Of a DNA stretch of 64,000 nt, positions 48,343 to 60,880 are shown piece after piece. The position numbers and the translations under genes are program-made. The notes beneath the pieces are model-generated. The model was not told the origin of the DNA and ran no database searches. It was given only the letters and a program-made list of their open reading frames with translations. The number at the start of each line of letters is the position of its first letter. The first letter of the stretch is position 1. The stretch lies in assembly GCF_021018895.1 (NCBI RefSeq), contig NC_079368.1:9617001-9681000 (forward strand), written 5' to 3'. This DNA is from Seriola aureovittata. Taxonomy: Eukaryota; Chordata; Actinopteri; Carangiformes; Carangidae.

Positions 48343-48362
48343 TTTATTTATTTATTTATTTA
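48343..48362 (-). terminator. ciao1 poly(A) signal(s)
   Basis: Repeated TTTATT on the plus strand gives several overlapping AATAAA hexamers on the ciao1 strand, about 245-265 bp after its stop codon. Confidence 0.7.
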
Positions 48363-48606
48363 TATAAACATGAATGAATAAATTCCCACTTGAGCTTTTA
48401 GAAAGAAATATTTAGACTGCAAGATGCAATGAAGCATGATTATCAGTTTAGAAACAGACATGACAGATGACAGGTGACATGTTTAAACACCATATTAAGC
48501 AGAATCTTGCTGTGAGAGTTGAATGAACAATATTGTGGTGACCTCTGGACCACTAAGTTCCCAGTGTAACTTGCAGTAACTGTTAGTTCAGTGAGCGACC
48601 ACGCAT

Positions 48607-51368
48607 TCAGTCTTCTTCTTGGAATCTCCAGATGGCGATCTCTCCGTTATCGCTGCAGGAGGCCAGCAGTCCCACCTCTTTTGGGTTCCAGGCGACACAG
48701 TTCACGTCCTGGTTGTGAGCCTTGGTCACCTGAGCAGCCAGCGAGAACACCGGCTGATCGGGATCAGACGACTCGTCCTCCTTAAACACTCGCACTGAGT
48801 CGTCACCGCTGGCAGTTACCAAGGCACCAGTCAGCCGACACCTGAACACAAACACATAAAAATCTCAGTCTGCTCTAACAAGATGACAAACTCAGATGAA
48901 GATCACATTTGACATGAAAATTAAATCATCTTATTGAGCCGGTGATCAGATAACCTGAATGGAGGTTTCATGTAATTCCTTCTTACACAGAGAATTTACC
49001 CCTGCACCAATACTAAGGAAGTCTGTATGTTTACCCCCAAATGTCGCACTTCCCTCGACTTTAAAAAGATTCTACCTATAGTCTGGAAAAACAAACGTAC
49101 TGCACTACATAAGAAATGTTGGAGCCGTTACACCACAGGCATGAGAAAACTTGGATGAACGAAAAGACTGATCTGCGATGAGAGTGCACTGTACCCGTAC
49201 AATCTATGAAAATGAGATGTGTCTTACCAGGCGATGTCATACACTGCTCGTCCATGGTACCCAGACAGAGTGCAAACACACTTCCATGACAAGTCTCCTG
49301 TTTAACAAAGCAGAGCGGAAAACTAAATAGTTTGAGATAAAATAGTCCACCAGCATCTGTCCAATTACCCACGTGTTTGTCGTTTTCAGATACTTTTTAT
49401 ATGCTTTGACAGATATTTGTATCAAATTTAGGTTTGTATAACAATTTAATTACTAACAAACTTAATAGCAAATGATTTCAGGCATCAAAAATGAGAAACT
49501 GACGACAATCAGGCGCAACTAGAGATGTCTGTTATTTTTAGAGGGTTGTCAAAATGAACAAAAAGGTGCTATGATGTATAAGACTGATATTAAATAATGT
49601 CCCCGGTGGTAAACAGCTTCTGGGCTCGTTAGCCTTTAAGAGCCAACTATGACCGTGGCCTAATGAAGTGCTTTTTGTTGGTAAAATTTTCATCAGTAAT
49701 CAAATGAATATGAAATTATGTCAGGTCAAAACACATTTTCTTATTGAGACTTTTTTTTAATTATTATTAATTCTACAGTGAGACTAATAGTCTCTGCTGC
49801 TACCAACTCACCCTGTCCAGCTTCATTTGGATACTCCTTCCAAATCTTCACGGTGCGGTCATCGCTGCAGGAGGCCAGTCTCTGTCCAGTCGCATCAAAA
49901 GACAAACTCCAGACTGTGGATGTGTGTCCTTTCAAAGTGGCCCGGCACTCCCAGTCATCATCCTCTTCCCTGTAAATACAAATGTTGTTGTCGTAGCTGG
50001 CTGAAGCCATGAGCTGTGAAAACACATGGTAAATACATGGTAAGCATGGTGCAACAAATTGAGGAATCATTCAGGTGCATGGAGAGCAGAGTGGGACCCA
50101 CCTCCTGGGTTGGGTGCCACACAACATGCTTGACATCTTGTGTGTGGGAGTTCACAACAGTGACGCATTCATACTCGTCTTCTTCATCCACTGTGAAACA
50201 CAAAGGGAAAGAGATCATTTTTATTAACAAACTGGGAGGGACAGGTCAATACATGTGCTGATTTCCTACTATGAATTAGATTCATGCCATGCCTCTATGA
50301 GAGTGACACACTGGAGTTCAACACAAACCTTCCCAGACCCAGACACTCTTGTCTCGGCTACATGTTGCTAACAGGTTCCCTGAAGGGGCCCACGCCACAC
50401 ATTTGACCTCGTTTTCATGTCCCTCCAGCACAGTCAAACTCTAGAGGAAAAGGTGAGACAAGGTAAAATCTGCAAAAGCTCCAGAATTTTACAAAGTGAA
50501 GATCTAAACATCTCATCTTACCTCAAAGCCATCGTTCTTCTTTTTCCAGATGCATGTAGTTGCATCAAAGCTGGCAGAGGCCAGATAATTCCCACAGGGA
50601 GACCATGCCACCTTCCTCACAGTGCGCTGGTGTCCGTCCTCAAGCACACTCTTACAAATCCAAGAGTCACCTAAAAAAGAAAAGAAAAGGTCAGGAAGGT
50701 TGTCAGCCATTATGAGGCCTTTCATTCTCTTAATAAACACAGAGGGCAATTTTCAGGTCTGCAAACATAACTGCTTAATGGCAAAATTAATTTACAGGAC
50801 GTTGCTGCATTAACCAAAACAGACATTTCTATCTAGTTACTTGATGTAAGAAATCGTTTCTCTATTGAATTTACAGAAATTGTAATATATCATGATATAT
50901 AATTACACACCTAACCTGTGCCTGTTGTAACAAGTTATTTACCATTTTAACCTTTTTTTACTTCTAACTACTCATACATTAGATATTACAAATGGGGAAT
51001 GAAGGTGAAGATTATTTTCTATGATTGCAAGTGTTATCACTAGTTTGACTTCGTAAGAAAAAGAAGCATCACAGGAACATAAAACATCATCACCACTAAC
51101 TTTTGGGATCACACGTCGGCACATCCTGTCAAACTCTGCTGTAGTGTTGCAGTATAATGTTATCTGACCTTTATTCAGTCAGTGTAACCTCATGTTTTGC
51201 TCATTCAGTTAATGCTGGTGGCAGCTCACCCTCTCGTCCCCATATCCGGATGGTCTTATCGCCCCCGCATGAAGCCAGCAGCGTCCCAGACGGGCTCCAA
51301 CTGACGAACCAGCACCGGGAGTCCGGGTGTGCGTTCAGTCTCTGAAGCAGGGACAGAGCCTCCTTCAT
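48607..51368 (-). CDS. ciao1: Cytosolic iron-sulfur assembly component 1, WD40 protein (7 exons, 331 aa)
   Basis: Exons: 51368-51230, 50670-50522, 50440-50329, 50190-50102, 50013-49812, 49297-49228 and 48841-48607; phases are continuous and all junctions GT-AG. The protein is a seven-bladed WD40 propeller with repeats such as [60 protein letters not shown] and [20 protein letters not shown]. It ends [20 protein letters not shown]. Human CIAO1 is 339 aa and collinear. Ciao1 joins MMS19 and CIAO2B in the complex that delivers Fe-S clusters to nuclear and cytosolic enzymes. The start at 51368 (MKEALSLL) was chosen because human begins MKDSLVLL; an in-frame ATG lies 150 nt further upstream. Convergent with snrnp200 and divergent from tmem127, as in mammals. 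Confidence 0.96.
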
Positions 51369-51680
51369 TTCTGGGCTGGTGAAATCTTTAATGTTTCCTG
51401 TCTCCTGTCCGTTACAGCTGACAGTTAACTGACGCCAGATAAACGCGTCAGAAACACCGCGACGCGCTGTAACAATCCGAACAAACAAGCAGCGCTGCTG
51501 TACCCAAATAACAGTCACCGATCAGATTCAAGAGGAGTTGGGTGAAAAGTGAGAATGTATTCGCAACAATTAGCACCAGAGAACAAAGTACAAAAGTTCA
51601 TAAAAACAGCTACATCGGAAATGCCGCCATCTTTGATTACAAGATGCTTCACGCGAAGCATTGTGGGTTATTTTTCTTTT
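51369..51680 (-). promoter_or_regulatory. ciao1 promoter and 5' UTR
   Basis: GCCGCCATCTTTG at about 51624-51636 is, on the ciao1 strand, the YY1-type word AAAGATGGCGGC. It is next to an ETS-like TTTCCG. Just upstream, ATGCTTC-ACGC-GAAGCAT (51643-51660) is an inverted repeat with 7-bp perfect arms, followed by TGTGGG. No TATA box is seen. These words are typical of TATA-less housekeeping promoters; factor binding is inferred. Confidence 0.5.
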
Positions 51681-52681
51681 TTCTTGTCACAAACGTGAAG
51701 AAAAACTAAAACATAACTTCCACCAAATGGACAATTATTTCTTTCAGAATTAAACATTTAAAAATCAGTTATTACTGATTAGCTGAGTCGCCACAGAATA
51801 TTTAGTTATTGTCTTAAAGGCAATTCTTATTGAATTTATTGATTTATTTATCATAATTTGAGCCTGCATAATGACTTATCGTGCCTCGGTATATAATATA
51901 TGACTTTGTAGATTGTTCTTTGTCTTTGACTTAATGTAGCTATTTACGGCTTTACACACCAGGTACCTTCCAACTTCATGTTTTAAGTGGCTCATAAAAT
52001 AAAAATAATATATATTGCAATAAAAAATAATGGCGTTAACAATGTAAAGCAGAGAATCATGTTTACTGCTCCAGTCACCAGTAGGTGGGAGCACTGATCG
52101 CTACTCTCGTTTGGGTTGCAGTGTATTGAAGCCACGAAGAAGAATGGTGTGAACAAGGAAGTCGATATTTTACAGGAAGCCAGCGTAAGCTGCTTTTGTT
52201 TTGTTTTCTCTTTGTTTTTCTGTACCAAATCGATGGTCGTTTTTCATCAGCGTAGGTAGTAAAGTAGTTAGTATGTTGTAGTTTATTTAATTTGTCTCTA
52301 TTAAGTTTATTTTTGTATGACAATCGGTGACATTTGGCGTTAGCCGTGAGCTACCCTCAGATCCCAACAACAGAGCTAACAGGCCTGAAGGCCATCTGTC
52401 TATTGTGTTTCCGTCAGTCAGATACTTAACCTGTTTTTATCAAGGACGTAGTTGTAAGGTTACACATCGTTTAGAAACATAATATATCACAGTGAACAAA
52501 GCGACCGGACTGCTGTCATTCGTTGATCGCCCTGGTAACGTTAGCTCTGCGGGCTAACTGGTTGTATTGTGGTTAGTCAGTCGACTGACCTCAACGTTAC
52601 CATCGGAGCGTTTAGTGCAGTCACATTACCGACAGTAAGGGGACAACAGCACCAAACACACAATAAGGAGATTGGATGACC
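51681..52681. other. Divergent spacer between ciao1 and tmem127
   Basis: About 1 kb. The left part is AT-rich. From about 52064 the sequence carries a CTCF-like CCAGTAGGTGGGAG (52078-52091), and the part from 52340 is richer in CpG. It should contain the tmem127 promoter and 5' UTR. No coding exon seen. Confidence 0.5.
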
Positions 52682-53586
<905 letters not shown>

Positions 53587-54306
53587 TGCCGCCAGACTGG
53601 CCCTGCTAACACACGCTTCTCTCTCAGCACGGCTATTGGCTTGATGAGCAAATCCCACTCTTTATCAAATGGATATCTTTGCAAATACTCTCTGTAATGA
53701 ACACAGTGTGTGCACAGTTAGTGCACAGACTCCTTGACTGACAGTGCTTGGGTGCATGAAAGCTTTCATTAGTGGTGGCAGAAATTTAGGGGATGATTCT
53801 TTCTTTCGCCACTGAAGTTGTTCGTAATTTGCATGTAAATGGCTTTTAGGATTTGGTCCTTACATGTAAAACAAACTCAACTGCAAGGAGTGCTCAACAT
53901 GGCTCATCACAAGTAATTGATGAAACAGCCACAGTCTGATCAATGCCATTTAATGAAGCTGAGCTGTCGGCAGATTGTCAGCGGTTGTGTTGCTCTTCGT
54001 TGGACGTGGATGGGGCTTTGTTAAGCATCGTTTTGATTTAATTTTTGATATGCTTGCCATGTGTATGATTTTATTTTACTGATACATCAAAAATGCAGAA
54101 ATACACTGAGAAGATTGTTTTAGACGTTTTCTTTTATATGAAATATCAAATGGACCTTATTTATTATTTAGTTATATGTGCCGTGTCCTATTTCCTTCCT
54201 TTTGCTTTGTAGACATCTGTCACTGGTTTAGTCTTATTTATTCACATCTGTACTTGAAATAATACTAGGAAATTGTCAAAAAAAATGTGAGACAGGTCTT
54301 TGTGGT

Positions 54307-54307
<1 letters not shown>

Positions 54308-54337
<30 letters not shown>
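54308..54337. repeat. Poly(T) run
   Basis: About 30 consecutive T within the tmem127 3' UTR, followed by AAAAGG. Length may be affected by sequencing error. Confidence 0.95.
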
Positions 54338-54342
<5 letters not shown>

Positions 54343-54781
54343 GATCATGGCATGTGTTGTATGTTTTTAGAGCTAGCAGCCATGGAGAAATGGAGAAACA
54401 TTTTTGTATGTTTCACAAGAAGGGTTACAATTAGTAACAGAAATTTCACCACGTAAGTCGGTCATGTCATGTTTCCTGGATTTAATTTCAAAAAGAAACC
54501 TTATTTGTGTTTTGTGATTGCCATATGTGACAGTTTCATGTGTTTGCTGTGCATGAGGTCTTTTGTGTGCAAATTTTAAACCTCTTGGCAGAATCGTGTG
54601 AACATCCCACGTAAGTTGCCAGTTGAGGCTTAAAATTGTGATTGATGTGGTGATCCTAGTTGGTTGTATATTGTTCTGTTCACACCATTTTCTGCATTTT
54701 GTTCCTCAAAACCGTTGCTATACTTTCATCACCAGTGTGTAAATATTGATTGTTTATACATAAAAAAAAAAAAGTGGTCAT

Positions 54782-54787
54782 AATAAA
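54782..54787 (+). terminator. tmem127 poly(A) signal
   Basis: AATAAA in CATAATAAAGTAAATG context, 1.2 kb after the stop codon. A T-rich stretch and a GTTTGTCATCTG follow. Confidence 0.65.
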
Positions 54788-54800
54788 GTAAATGCCATAT

Positions 54801-55440
54801 TTTGCCTCACGTTTGTCATCTGTAACTCGACACTGAATCTTCCACCAAGTGCAGCCTGTAGGTTGGAGCTGTGGTTTGGATTTAATGGAATATTGACTTT
54901 GACATTCCCGTCTGACCGAGGTATTTCTGGGTTTACCGTCTAGACGTTGTAGACGCAACTTGGCATTACAGTGAGTAAGAGCCTTACAACCTAATAGACT
55001 TTAAAGGGCATACAGTATGCCTTGTGCTGTATAAAGGCATTGTATATACTGTATTGTTAGAAGCATTTTCAATAACTGCACACAGATGCAGAGTGTTGTG
55101 GGAAAGTCATCAATATTATTATGATTATTAGCAAACTGCCCTGACATGTAAAACTATAGTTTTAAAGACTTTTTTTTTTTTGCATTGTTTCTGCAGCTTT
55201 CTCCACTCAGATACTACGTCAAGAGTTGAAGTCTAAATGGGTCAAGATATTTCATGGGTAAAAGCACTACATGTTTATCTTACTCTCCAAAGCTAAAGTG
55301 CCATTATGTGGCCAAATAACTTAAGTTAATCAGATGAATAAAAAAGGTATTAATAGGGAAGGGTTTTCATGAGGTGAATAGGCCAGTCAAGGCTTCTGAG
55401 AAAATAGAGCTTACAGGGAAACGTCACTTGGCCACACTCT
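54801..55440. other. Intergenic region between tmem127 and the es1-like gene
   Basis: About 640 bp, AT-rich, no exon seen. It is the likely upstream regulatory region of the es1-like gene. A TTAATC word (photoreceptor homeobox-type core) occurs near 55325, which is weak evidence on its own. Confidence 0.5.
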
Positions 55441-55445
55441 AGTGG

Positions 55446-55453
55446 TATATATA
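55446..55453 (+). promoter_or_regulatory. TATA box of the es1-like gene
   Basis: TATATATA in TGGTATATATACAGAC context, 110 bp before the start codon. This is the clearest TATA box in the window and suggests a regulated rather than housekeeping promoter. A start site near 55478 is inferred. Confidence 0.6.
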
Positions 55454-55563
55454 CAGACAGCCACAGCAGAATAAATACTACAACCATCTAAAGTCTTTAC
55501 GGGCTCGGTGGCAAACTGTTGAGTCATATTTTCCTCCTAACACAGTGAGACTTAATCTAAACC

Positions 55564-58500
55564 ATGCTGGCAACCAGGACTTTGCTGTCCAAACAAACAC
55601 TGGCTGTTCTCTCTCGCCAGCCTGCCTGCTTTGTTCACCACGGTGACTATGGCAATTGGGGAAATACCAATGTTGCAGTGGTAAGTGAAAGAAATCAACA
55701 AAACATCAGGCAACAAAAAGGTAGGCAAAATTCTAGTCTGGGCATTATTGTGATTCGTGAATCACAATGTGTTCCAGGTTTTCTCAGGATGTGGCTGGTG
55801 GGATGGGACTGATGTCCATGAGGGAGTCTAGTGAGTATGAGTCAGGACAGGAATATTGCATTAACATATCGCCATGCAGAGATGGTAACTCACATCTCTT
55901 GTCTTCAGCACCATGTACCACCTCAGCCGTAATGGTGCTCGCTTCCAGATGTTTTCTCCAAATCAACAGCAGATGCATGTGATGGACCACATGAGAAAGC
56001 AACCTGGCTCTGGCGAGAACCGGTAGGCTTGTTAGGAAACACTGATGGATCTGGGTCCCAGAAGGGTCCAGTGACTTATGTGACTTTGTATGTTACTACA
56101 TCTGAATTGACTAATTTCACAAGGTAGTATTTATGATTATTTCTGGCCATTACACAGGAACATGATGACGGAGTCAGCTCGTTTCAGTCATGGTCAGGGA
56201 ATGATGCAAATGCAGGACCTGGCCAAGCTGGATGTCAACAGCTTTGATGCTGTCATCTTTCCTGGAGGCCACGGCATCACCAAGAATCTGTGAGGATGAA
56301 TTAGATGCGAAGTAATCGCTGTGAGGATATGGAGTGTAAAATAGAGTAAAATGAGATAGAATACAAGCAGGCATGGTGAAGATGGAGTACTAATAGTCGA
56401 ATATAACTCTCAACTCTTTAGATCCTCTTTTGTGAAGGATGGCAAAGACTGCAAACTGCATAATGATGTGGAAAGGGTGCTTAAAGACTTCCACCGTTCA
56501 CGCAAGCCTATTGGGTATGTATCACCTAGTCACTCTTAATCTATCAGTGCTGAGGGAGCAATACTGTAAATCACTATTTATGTGTGATGAGTAGATTCAA
56601 ATAGCAGGGGAGCATTCTTTTATTTTTAAACATAAACAACATAACAAATTTTGGGCAACGCAGTCACTTAAAATTAACATTTTAAATCTGAACATGAGGC
56701 AAAATTGCAGACTGTCATTGACTGGTACCATACTTTAAATCAGATTAAATTAGATCACATTAGACTAGATAAACACCAGATTTAAACAATCCCTATAATT
56801 GAATTGGGACATTGGAGCAGCTGTAGAAAGGAAAAAGTGAGAATACAGATTGAATACTTAGCTTTTATGGATGGGAAAAAAAAGAACAATCAATCAATAT
56901 TTACATTTTGCAGAATGTAAATAGGCTGTAAATATAAAAAATATAATTAATATAAATATAGATAAAAGAAACTCTTATTACCATTGCATTAGAATTTAAA
57001 CTGTGATATCATCTGAATTTTATTTGGTTTCACATGGTCAGTATGATGTTTCCTAGACACTAAATTTTACTTTTACCACATATACCACCACTAAAAATGA
57101 TTATTCAAACACCTATGGCATAAACAAAGGTGTGAAGCAACTCAATGCCGTTTTGCTTACACATGTGCATTTGCATTTGTGTTTCATGATGGTAAAACTA
57201 TATATTCACAAAAATATCTATCTAAAATATAGAAATGTGATTAAAAAAAATCTGCATTAAATAACTGAACTTGAAAGACTTTGGTTTCAGAAAGTGTGTA
57301 AAAAATGACGTATTTGAAAAGTGGCCACATTGTCACAGACTGTACTGAATTTAAACCTCAGCAGACCGTTGCATACACTGTCAACAGAAGTCATTAGAGT
57401 TTTTAACATTTATGTTTCTTAAAAATGCTCTGCAGATCAGAAATAGCTCACTCTGATTTTTTAAAAGCATACTGTGGCCATACTGTGTCTGTATGTTGTG
57501 GTCATACATCTACTCGATGCATTAACTAACTGTATCTGTGGCTTATTTACTGAAAAATCATAAGGGAGACACGTTAATGGAAGAGAAAAACTAAACAGCC
57601 TTTACTCTCCATATTTGTGGAACATGTAGAATACACAGATGACTATTTGACTGATATTATGTCCAGGTTTGTCACTGTAACAGCCAAATATCACTCTCTT
57701 TTTCCACTCTTTCTATCATTCTTCATGCGTACTAGTATCATCTGTCAGCGATCAGAGCAGACACAGCAGGAAGAGCAGGTGCAGTGAAATCATTCTTTAC
57801 CCTCTGAAGAGGACAGTTCAGGTAGTGGCACGACAAGAAAGCAGCGAGATCAGGCAAACTAATCCACAGGGTTAAAGCAGGCAGGACAGAATGAAGGCAA
57901 CATATAGTATGTGATCTGACTGATCCTTTAGGCTGCCACACTGGCACAGGGGGACTGATGGGGTGATGAGGTGCAGCTGTGCAGACAGGTGACAGGGTCA
58001 GGAGAGAGGACACCTGGTGGCCAGATGTAGAATTTAAACTGAGATGACAGGAGATGCATGATTACAGGAATTAAAGAGTGGAGTTGGAAGTTGAGGAGGA
58101 GCAAGAAGAGGATGAAGCAGCTTTCACCATGACAACAGAGGTTTATTTGACTTAGAGTCAGCTAGTGTAATCCTCTCCTATTGCCATTTATCCCTGTAAA
58201 GAGTTTAAGAAAATAAAGATCATTTGACCAAAAATGAAAATACAATGTAAAAATGATTAAGAGCAATGACAATTATCAAACATGTGCAAAATGGACGTTG
58301 CTGTGCAATGTAGGAGTCAGAATTATCACTGGGTTTCACATGTTGCTGCAGCAGACAGATGCCGCACTGCTTTCAGATACACCCAGTTCCATTGTTCTGT
58401 TTTGTCAGAGCTGTAATTGCTGTCTTGTTAAAGTGATCTGTCGACAAAACAAGCAGTGTATAAATTTAGAACCACATCATCTCTCAAAGCAGTAATTTAG

Positions 58501-60880
58501 CCCTTGGTGGCAAACCTTAAGACAGCCCCTCTGCAGCCCCCGCCACAATGCAAACTGTTCCTCTGCTCATGTGTGTCCTCAGATTTCATCAGTGTTTCAC
58601 TACTGTTTGATTTAGGAGAATAAAAGACAAGATGTGAATCATTTGGTTACACCCTTACCTAAGAACTGTTTTTTTTTGGGTTTTTTTACAATTTATTTGA
58701 AAACAAGCATGGAGTAAATGTGCTATACTTCCAGAGCTTCAATGAAGCAATCCTGTTAGATCACAAGGCATTACTGCAGTGAGCTGTGGTTTTACATTGC
58801 CTTGAAAGTCTCGGTTAATTCCATATACAAACATTTTATAAGCTTGACGACTCAGCTTTTAAATGCACTAGTCTCATGGTCCTGGTACACTTGAACAAAA
58901 CAGAGCCATTTTTAATGTTATTAGTAACACCTGTGTTTTTCCTGCAATGAAAAAGGTGTAAATTTAAACAGCTATTTCAACTGCCCAGCAAAATGTACAC
59001 CATTCCCTTATGTAGACTACATAGAGCAGCAGATAAGCGTGTATATGAAAGGTATTGTGCATTTTATGACTAAAGCATGAAACTTTCTCCACTTAACCAT
59101 TACGTTTATTTTCAGACATGGAGGCGTTTCAGATATGACCCCCAGGACAGGGCAGAAACCCCTGGAGCAATGAATGTAGTCCAGACCAAACTAGCATGCT
59201 AGCTTAGAGTGTTCACTAATGTACCAGCTAGTCATGTGATTCCATACAACAACTTACAACTTTTAACAAGCTATAGCTACCTTAACACCTGGAAATGGTG
59301 GGCTCTGCAGTCCCCCTGCAAAATTGGTGCTCTAAGCAAAATTATGTCACATGGCCATAGCAGCAAATACGCATGTTCATGCAATTTTGGTAAAGATGAT
59401 TATAATGGAGAAATGGGGCAAAAACTGGAGAAATGCAATGCTGAGGTCAATGACCTCTCAGCGTCACCAGAGGTTAGATACAAATTATCTCCCTGTCTGA
59501 AATAAAACCTTGGAATATGTAGATTATATGCTGAAACGTTTATGCTTTAGTCATAAAATGCACAATTGTCAATTTGCCCCACTAACAAGATGTCACTGGA
59601 CTGTACTGCTGAAGTCTCCAATAAATAAGTATAAGCATAAATAGCACCTATATTTCTTTAAAGGCACAGCACACCCACACAGGTGTTTCCACTTCGGCTG
59701 ATTACATCTGCGCTAAGGTTCATGCTGTGGGAGGAGCGACGCTGACAATGATCTGAGGTCACCAAACTACATATCTTTGCCGCTTGCCCCTCCCCTCTCA
59801 TTCTATTTCTGTGTTTCCGGTTTGTTTTTACTGTCAAGTATCCAATGAAAATAACTGGAGCGTGATAGTGATATGAGCACACACCCACACAGGTCTGAGA
59901 GAAGGTCCAGTCATGTCCAGGAAGGGAGAACTCCTGTGTGGGTGGACCATACTGTGGGTGTGTGCACGGGGGCTTTAAATAACGTGCTGTTACATCAGAT
60001 GTGGTCTAAGACTGCTGTTTAAAATGTGGAAAAGGGATTAAAGTTAATTAAGTTCCTGTTGGCATCAACTCCAGGTTCCTTTGTCATTGAAACAGAAGTC
60101 ATGTCAGGTAGCAAGGACAACTACTGACTTAAACTACACTGAAAATTCAGTTTAATGCTGCTAATCCCACTAAAACTGCACAAACTAGTGTGTTTTCGTT
60201 CTCCCTTGGTTTTATTTATTGGCAAATGGTGATGATAAACAGCTGACAGTCTGTATTCTTGTCTCATACAGTAATAGTAGTTTGCACTGAGCTTCACACT
60301 GCTTTCCCAGGGCTCTGTACTGGGAGAGCTTTTCTTTCTCAGGCTTCTACCCCCTCCTGTTTGATACTGTTAAGGCAATTACTCTCACACCCTGATCAGT
60401 CTTAATCTTGACTTACTAAAAACCTCACAACACTTGTCTGCTCCTGTTTTCAGACTGGCCAGCATGGCTCCTATGCTGGCCTGCCGTGTGCTGCCCGGCA
60501 TCGAGGTGACCATGGGCTATGAGCGGGACGACAACACTCGCTGGGGGAACTGGCCTCATACAACCATAGTGCAGGCTATAAAGAGCATGGGCGCACGCCA
60601 CAATGTCCGCGAGCCATATATATCCTTTCAAAAATCTCTATTTAACATGTGCATTGGTTAACAAAATCTACATTTATTTGAGTTCATGTTGTCGTTATTT
60701 TTCTTCCGTATTACCTCATGCTTTGACCTTAACCTTTTCTTGCACGAAGCCTATGTGGATGAGAAGAACAAAGTGGTCAGCACCCCCACCTTCATGTGGG
60801 AAACAGAGTATCACTATCACTATATTTTTGATGGTATTGGAAATATGGTCAAACATGTCATGCGTATGTCAACCAAGTGA
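55564..60880 (+). CDS. es1: ES1/GATD3-type mitochondrial DJ-1/PfpI-family protein (7 exons, 269 aa)
   Basis: Exons: 55564-55680, 55778-55830, 55909-56022, 56158-56289, 56422-56514, 60454-60619 and 60746-60880. Total 810 nt; human GATD3A is 268 aa. The N-terminus [20 protein letters not shown] is basic and hydroxylated, like a mitochondrial presequence. The class I glutamine-amidotransferase-like fold is shown by [37 protein letters not shown] and [20 protein letters not shown]. In zebrafish, ES1 is a cone-photoreceptor mitochondrial protein reported to enlarge mitochondria. Two oddities: the family nucleophile-elbow Cys (GLCCIAP in human, from memory) is Ser173 here (GLASMAP), and the last intron is AT-AC. 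Intron 5 is 3.9 kb, while all others are 80-135 bp. The changed elbow and an unusual HYHYIF segment near the end suggest a diverged paralogue rather than the direct gatd3 orthologue. Confidence 0.88.
56515..60453 (+). other. Large intron 5 of the es1-like gene
   Basis: 3.94 kb bounded by GG|GTATGT and TTTTCAG|ACTGG. The sequence is AT-rich and holds no supported exon. A block at about 57735-58030 looks like the relic of an interspersed element. Two similar words (CACACCCACACAGGT) occur at about 59671 and 59881. Confidence 0.75.
57735..58030. repeat. Possible relic of an interspersed element
   Basis: It contains GTTAAAGCAGGCAGGACAGA, GATGGGGTGATGAGGTGCAG and GACAGGGTCAGGAGAGAGGA, ending CACCTGGTGGCCAGATG. 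This is compositionally unlike the AT-rich intron around it and resembles 3' regions of teleost retroelements. No protein remnant seen. Confidence 0.4.
60620..60745 (+). other. U12-type AT-AC intron (last intron of the es1-like gene)
   Basis: The 126-nt intron starts ATATCCTTTC, the minor-spliceosome 5' consensus, and ends TTGCAC. A branch-point-like CCTTAAC (60727-60733) places the branch A about 13 nt before the 3' end. Removing exactly these bases joins CCA TAT to GAA GCC ([12 protein letters not shown]), in frame and matching the family. No GT-AG pair gives the same result. Confidence 0.9.

Larger units (their letters stand above)
47738..48606. other. Shared 3' UTR interval of convergent snrnp200 and ciao1
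   Basis: 869 bp between the two stop codons, holding the 3' UTR of each gene and their facing poly(A) signals (48303-48308 plus, 48343-48362 minus). No other gene. Confidence 0.8.
53587..54800 (+). other. tmem127 3' UTR
   Basis: About 1.2 kb of AT-rich non-coding sequence from the stop codon to AATAAA at 54782-54787. It includes a 30-nt T-run (54308-54337). No open frame of note. Confidence 0.6.

Noticed and set aside
57738..58013. 91-codon minus-strand frame in es1 intron 5
   Set aside because: It overlaps a repeat-like block; the peptide is not recognisable and has no splice partners.
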